A DNA stretch of 64,000 nt from CAVWDU01 sp963840725 (GTDB lineage: Bacteria; Pseudomonadota; Gammaproteobacteria; Pseudomonadales; Halieaceae), in contig CAWIZY010000009.1 in the NCBI GenBank assembly GCA_963840725.1, positions 124,001-188,000 on the forward strand, given 5' to 3'. Made by a program: the position numbers and the translations under genes. This document shows, piece by piece, positions 61,691 to 64,000 of the stretch. Each line of letters starts with the position of its first letter. Position 1 is the first letter of the stretch. The notes beneath the pieces are model-generated. The model made no database searches. It was not told where the DNA came from and worked only from the letters and a program-made list of their open reading frames with translations.

Positions 61691-63385
61691 ATGAGCGATA
61701 ACCAGTTGGCCATAGCCATCACCGGCGCCGGCGGCGCCGGCGTGATTTCCTGCGGCGAGTTGTTGCTGAAAGCCTGGTCCCGGGCCGGGGGATATGGGCT
61801 GCTCCGCAAGACCTTCGGGCCCCAGATTCGGGGCGGCGAGGCGGCGGCCCTGCTGAAGCTCACTGGCGACGAGTCCTACACGGCGGCCAGCAGTTACCAC
61901 GTGATCGTCGCCCTGGACTGGGTAAACTTCGGCCGCTTTGAAGACGAAATTCGCGCTACCGACGCCACGGTTGTCCTGTGCGCCAGTCGCGAAGGCATGC
62001 CGGATGCGCTACAAGATCTGGATTGCTTCACCCTGCCGCTTGCGGAACTTGCGGCGACCGCTCATGCAGAGGGACGTATTAACATGGTGGTGGCGGGCGT
62101 ACTGGCGCGGGCCCTGGGCCTGCCTGCTGAATCGCTGCTCGAATTCGCATCTGCCCGGCTGGCGGGAAAGGCGGAGGCCTACCGCGAGGCTGCCGCCGCG
62201 TGTATCCACGCGGGTTACGGCCAGGTCTTCGAACTCACCCACCCGTTGCCGAAGCGCACCGCGCGGGACTGTTGGTGTCTTACCGGTAACCAGGCGGCGG
62301 CTTTCGGTGCACTGCAAGCCGGTGTTCGCTTTGCGGCAGCCTATCCCATCACTCCTGCTTCGGATGCCCTGGAGTGGCTCGCAGGAGGGCTCGAGCGCGT
62401 GGGCGGCCACCTGGTCCAGGCCGAGGATGAGCTGGCGGCAATCAACATGGCGCTCGGCGCGGCTTTCGGTGGGGTCCCCGCATTCACGGCGACATCCGGC
62501 CCCGGTCTGGCGCTGATGACCGAGAGCATTGGCCTGGCCGTGGCCAGCGAGACGGCTGTCACCATTCTCAACGTGATGCGCGGCGGTCCCTCCACCGGCA
62601 TTCCCACCAAGTCGGAGCAGGGTGACCTGAACATTGCATTGCACGGCCTACACGGCGATGCGCCTCACCTGGTGTTGGCGCCGCTGGATGTAGCCGATTG
62701 CGCGTTTACCACCGGGTGGGCGGTGCAACTGGCGCAACAGCTGCAGGTTCCCGCGATCGTCCTCTCGGACCAGTTCCTCGGCCAGTCCACAGCGGTGGTA
62801 TCACCTCCCCGGCAGGCACCCGGCCCTGCGGTTGCAGACAGTGTAGAGCCCGATAGCGCCTACCTTCGCTACCGTCTCACCGAGAGCGGCGTCTCAACCG
62901 TTGCCCACCCGGGTGATGAGGGGGCCCGCTACACGGCGGACGGGCTCGAGCACGATGAACGCGGAACCCCGTCGGCGCGGGCATCGGACCACCGCGATCA
63001 GCTGGCGAAACGCCGACGCAAACTTGAGCACTTCGACTACGGGCCAGACTGGGCCCGGTGCCAGGGGAGCGGTGACATCGGACTGCTGTGTTTTGGTTCG
63101 TCCAGTGCTTCTGTCAACCAAGCCGCGGAGATACTGTCACAACAGGGGCTGGCGGTACGTACACTGGCCCTGCGCCTGCTCTCTCCGCTGTGCCTGGATG
63201 GACTGGAGGCGGCGCTGACCGACTGCCGGCGGGTGATCGTGGTCGAGCAGAACCATGGCGCACAACTCTATCGCTACCTCCGGGGGCACTGTGGCAGGGA
63301 GCTCGAGAGCCTGGCAGTGCCCGGGCCGGTTCCGCTGGACCCACAGGCCATCGTCGAGGCCGTCACCTCCAGGGAGGCTGCATGA
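61691..63385 (+). CDS. korA: 2-oxoacid:acceptor oxidoreductase, fused gamma-alpha subunit
   Basis: The 564-residue protein has a gamma domain (TGAGGAGVISCGELLLKAWS, residues 10-29; RKTFGPQIRGGEAAALLKL) fused to the alpha or PYR domain (GNQAAAFGALQAGVRFAAAY, PITPASDALEWLA, MRGGPSTGIPTKSEQGDLNI). The C-terminal domain II ends VIVVEQNHGAQLYRYLRGHC. Together with KorB it makes an acyl-CoA from a 2-oxoacid with ferredoxin as electron acceptor; 2-oxoglutarate is the most likely substrate. The stop overlaps korB in ATGA. Confidence 0.95.
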   Translation: MSDNQLAIAITGAGGAGVISCGELLLKAWSRAGGYGLLRKTFGPQIRGGEAAALLKLTGDESYTAASSYHVIVALDWVNFGRFEDEIRATDATVVLCASREGMPDALQDLDCFTLPLAELAATAHAEGRINMVVAGVLARALGLPAESLLEFASARLAGKAEAYREAAAACIHAGYGQVFELTHPLPKRTARDCWCLTGNQAAAFGALQAGVRFAAAYPITPASDALEWLAGGLERVGGHLVQAEDELAAINMALGAAFGGVPAFTATSGPGLALMTESIGLAVASETAVTILNVMRGGPSTGIPTKSEQGDLNIALHGLHGDAPHLVLAPLDVADCAFTTGWAVQLAQQLQVPAIVLSDQFLGQSTAVVSPPRQAPGPAVADSVEPDSAYLRYRLTESGVSTVAHPGDEGARYTADGLEHDERGTPSARASDHRDQLAKRRRKLEHFDYGPDWARCQGSGDIGLLCFGSSSASVNQAAEILSQQGLAVRTLALRLLSPLCLDGLEAALTDCRRVIVVEQNHGAQLYRYLRGHCGRELESLAVPGPVPLDPQAIVEAVTSREAA

Positions 63386-64000
63386 ATCAACCGATCCGCC
63401 TCAAAGCCAGGGAATTCAAGTCCGGCATCAAGCCCATCTGGTGTCCGGGCTGCGGGCATTTCTCCGTACTCAACGCCATCACCAAGGCGATGGCCGCGCT
63501 TGCTATAGACAAGGACGATACGGTACTCGTTTCCGGGATTGGCTGCTCTTCCAGGCTCCCGGCCTACGTCGACAGTTACGGGTTCCACGGTGTTCACGGC
63601 CGCGGTCTCGCGATCGCCCAGGGGTTGAAGGTCGCGCGCCCGGAACTCACCGTGTTCGCACTCGGGGGCGATGGTGACGGGTTCTCCATCGGCGGCAACC
63701 ACTTCCTTCATGCCTGCCGGCGCAACGTCAATCTCGTTTACATCGCCATGGACAACGAGGTTTACGGCATGACAAAGGGGCAGGCTTCGCCAACGACGCC
63801 CACCGACTGGGAGCACAGCAAACTGACACCGCACGGCCCTGGCGTGCGCCCGTTCAAGCCGACAGCCGTGGCACTGGCGGCCGGAGCACCGTGGATTGCG
63901 AGAGCCTATTCGGGTAATCCCAACCAGATGGCGAAGCTGATTGCGGAAGCGGTCGAGTTCGACGGGTTCAGCTTCATTCACGTGCTCTCGCAGTGCATTA
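63382..64000 (+). CDS. korB: 2-oxoacid:acceptor oxidoreductase beta subunit (3' end outside window)
   Basis: ATG 63382 overlaps the korA stop. The visible 206 codons carry the ThDP and Fe-S motifs: WCPGCGHFSVLNAITKA, VSGIGCSSRLPAYVDSYGFH, HGRGLAIAQGLKVARPELTV, GGDGDGFSIGGNHFLHACRR and YIAMDNEVYGMTKGQASPTT. The GDG(D)G...N segment binds ThDP-Mg, and the Cys residues bind the [4Fe-4S] cluster. The gene runs off the window end. Confidence 0.96.
   Translation, partial: MNQPIRLKAREFKSGIKPIWCPGCGHFSVLNAITKAMAALAIDKDDTVLVSGIGCSSRLPAYVDSYGFHGVHGRGLAIAQGLKVARPELTVFALGGDGDGFSIGGNHFLHACRRNVNLVYIAMDNEVYGMTKGQASPTTPTDWEHSKLTPHGPGVRPFKPTAVALAAGAPWIARAYSGNPNQMAKLIAEAVEFDGFSFIHVLSQCI

Overview
The window is chromosomal DNA of about 60% GC from a gammaproteobacterium, most likely a marine heterotroph. 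That assignment is an inference from gene content: TonB-dependent receptors, several exported peptidases and amidohydrolases, a VPxPATL-type PEP-CTERM protein, PhoX, CusCBA and KorAB. No rRNA or tRNA gene was recognised, so the taxonomy is soft.

Layout. 1-3.9 kb: the end of a pentapeptide-repeat protein with a TIR-like C-terminal domain, a cold-shock protein with a tiny Lys-rich gene behind it, two membrane-associated unknowns, and an intergenic repeat family around a GACCGCTTTC core. 4-9.9 kb: a two-HKD phospholipase D-like lipoprotein, a 5'-truncated ThDP enzyme, an SDR and a secreted M24 peptidase. 10-20.6 kb: a tightly packed minus-strand run of TonB receptor, exported amidohydrolase, Nramp-like carrier without the DPGN motif, VOC protein, S9B dipeptidyl-peptidase, RidA, DUF885 protein and a small exported protein. 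20.7-25.7 kb: a LysR regulator divergent from a four-gene operon made of a DapA-family lyase and a three-subunit FAD/[2Fe-2S] amino-acid dehydrogenase. I infer that these blocks form one programme for taking up and degrading (hydroxy)proline-type peptides. 25.7-30.2 kb: VOC protein, M1 aminopeptidase lipoprotein and a serine hydrolase. 30.5-37.6 kb: a copper/silver efflux operon (Cys/His-rich exported protein, CusC, CusB, CusA) followed by a copper P-type ATPase collapsed by internal deletions. 37.8-44.1 kb: YtcJ-like amidohydrolase, cardiolipin synthase and an S9 peptidase with a frameshift.

44.6-58.6 kb is the accessory-looking part. It holds PhoX and a TatA homologue, a YtoQ-like protein, a 2OG-Fe(II) oxygenase-like protein, a REP-associated tyrosine transposase (RAYT), a decayed IS5-family element, a VOC protein, a serine hydrolase, an HxlR regulator with an adjacent palindromic operator and an SDR lacking its catalytic Tyr/Lys, a DsbA-fold isomerase, a PEP-CTERM gene with a nonsense codon and an alpha/beta-hydrolase pseudogene. 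Five separate short-repeat arrays lie here (46.6, 49.1, 51.8-52.2, 57.6-57.8 and 58.2-58.3 kb). Each has its own flanking unit, but all share the core GGACASCCA / TGGSTGTCC. With one RAYT gene in their midst, this is the most interesting structure in the window. 58.6-64 kb returns to housekeeping: DUF4149, a DUF547 remnant, pirin, class I fructose-bisphosphate aldolase and KorAB, with korB cut by the window end.

Caution: several reading-frame breaks (DUF885 near 10988, pirin at 60133 and 60352) fall exactly on homopolymers, two of them compensating within one gene. At least some may be consensus errors and not true pseudogenes. Other breaks (copper ATPase, ThDP enzyme, IS5 copy, alpha/beta hydrolase) are real-looking decay.
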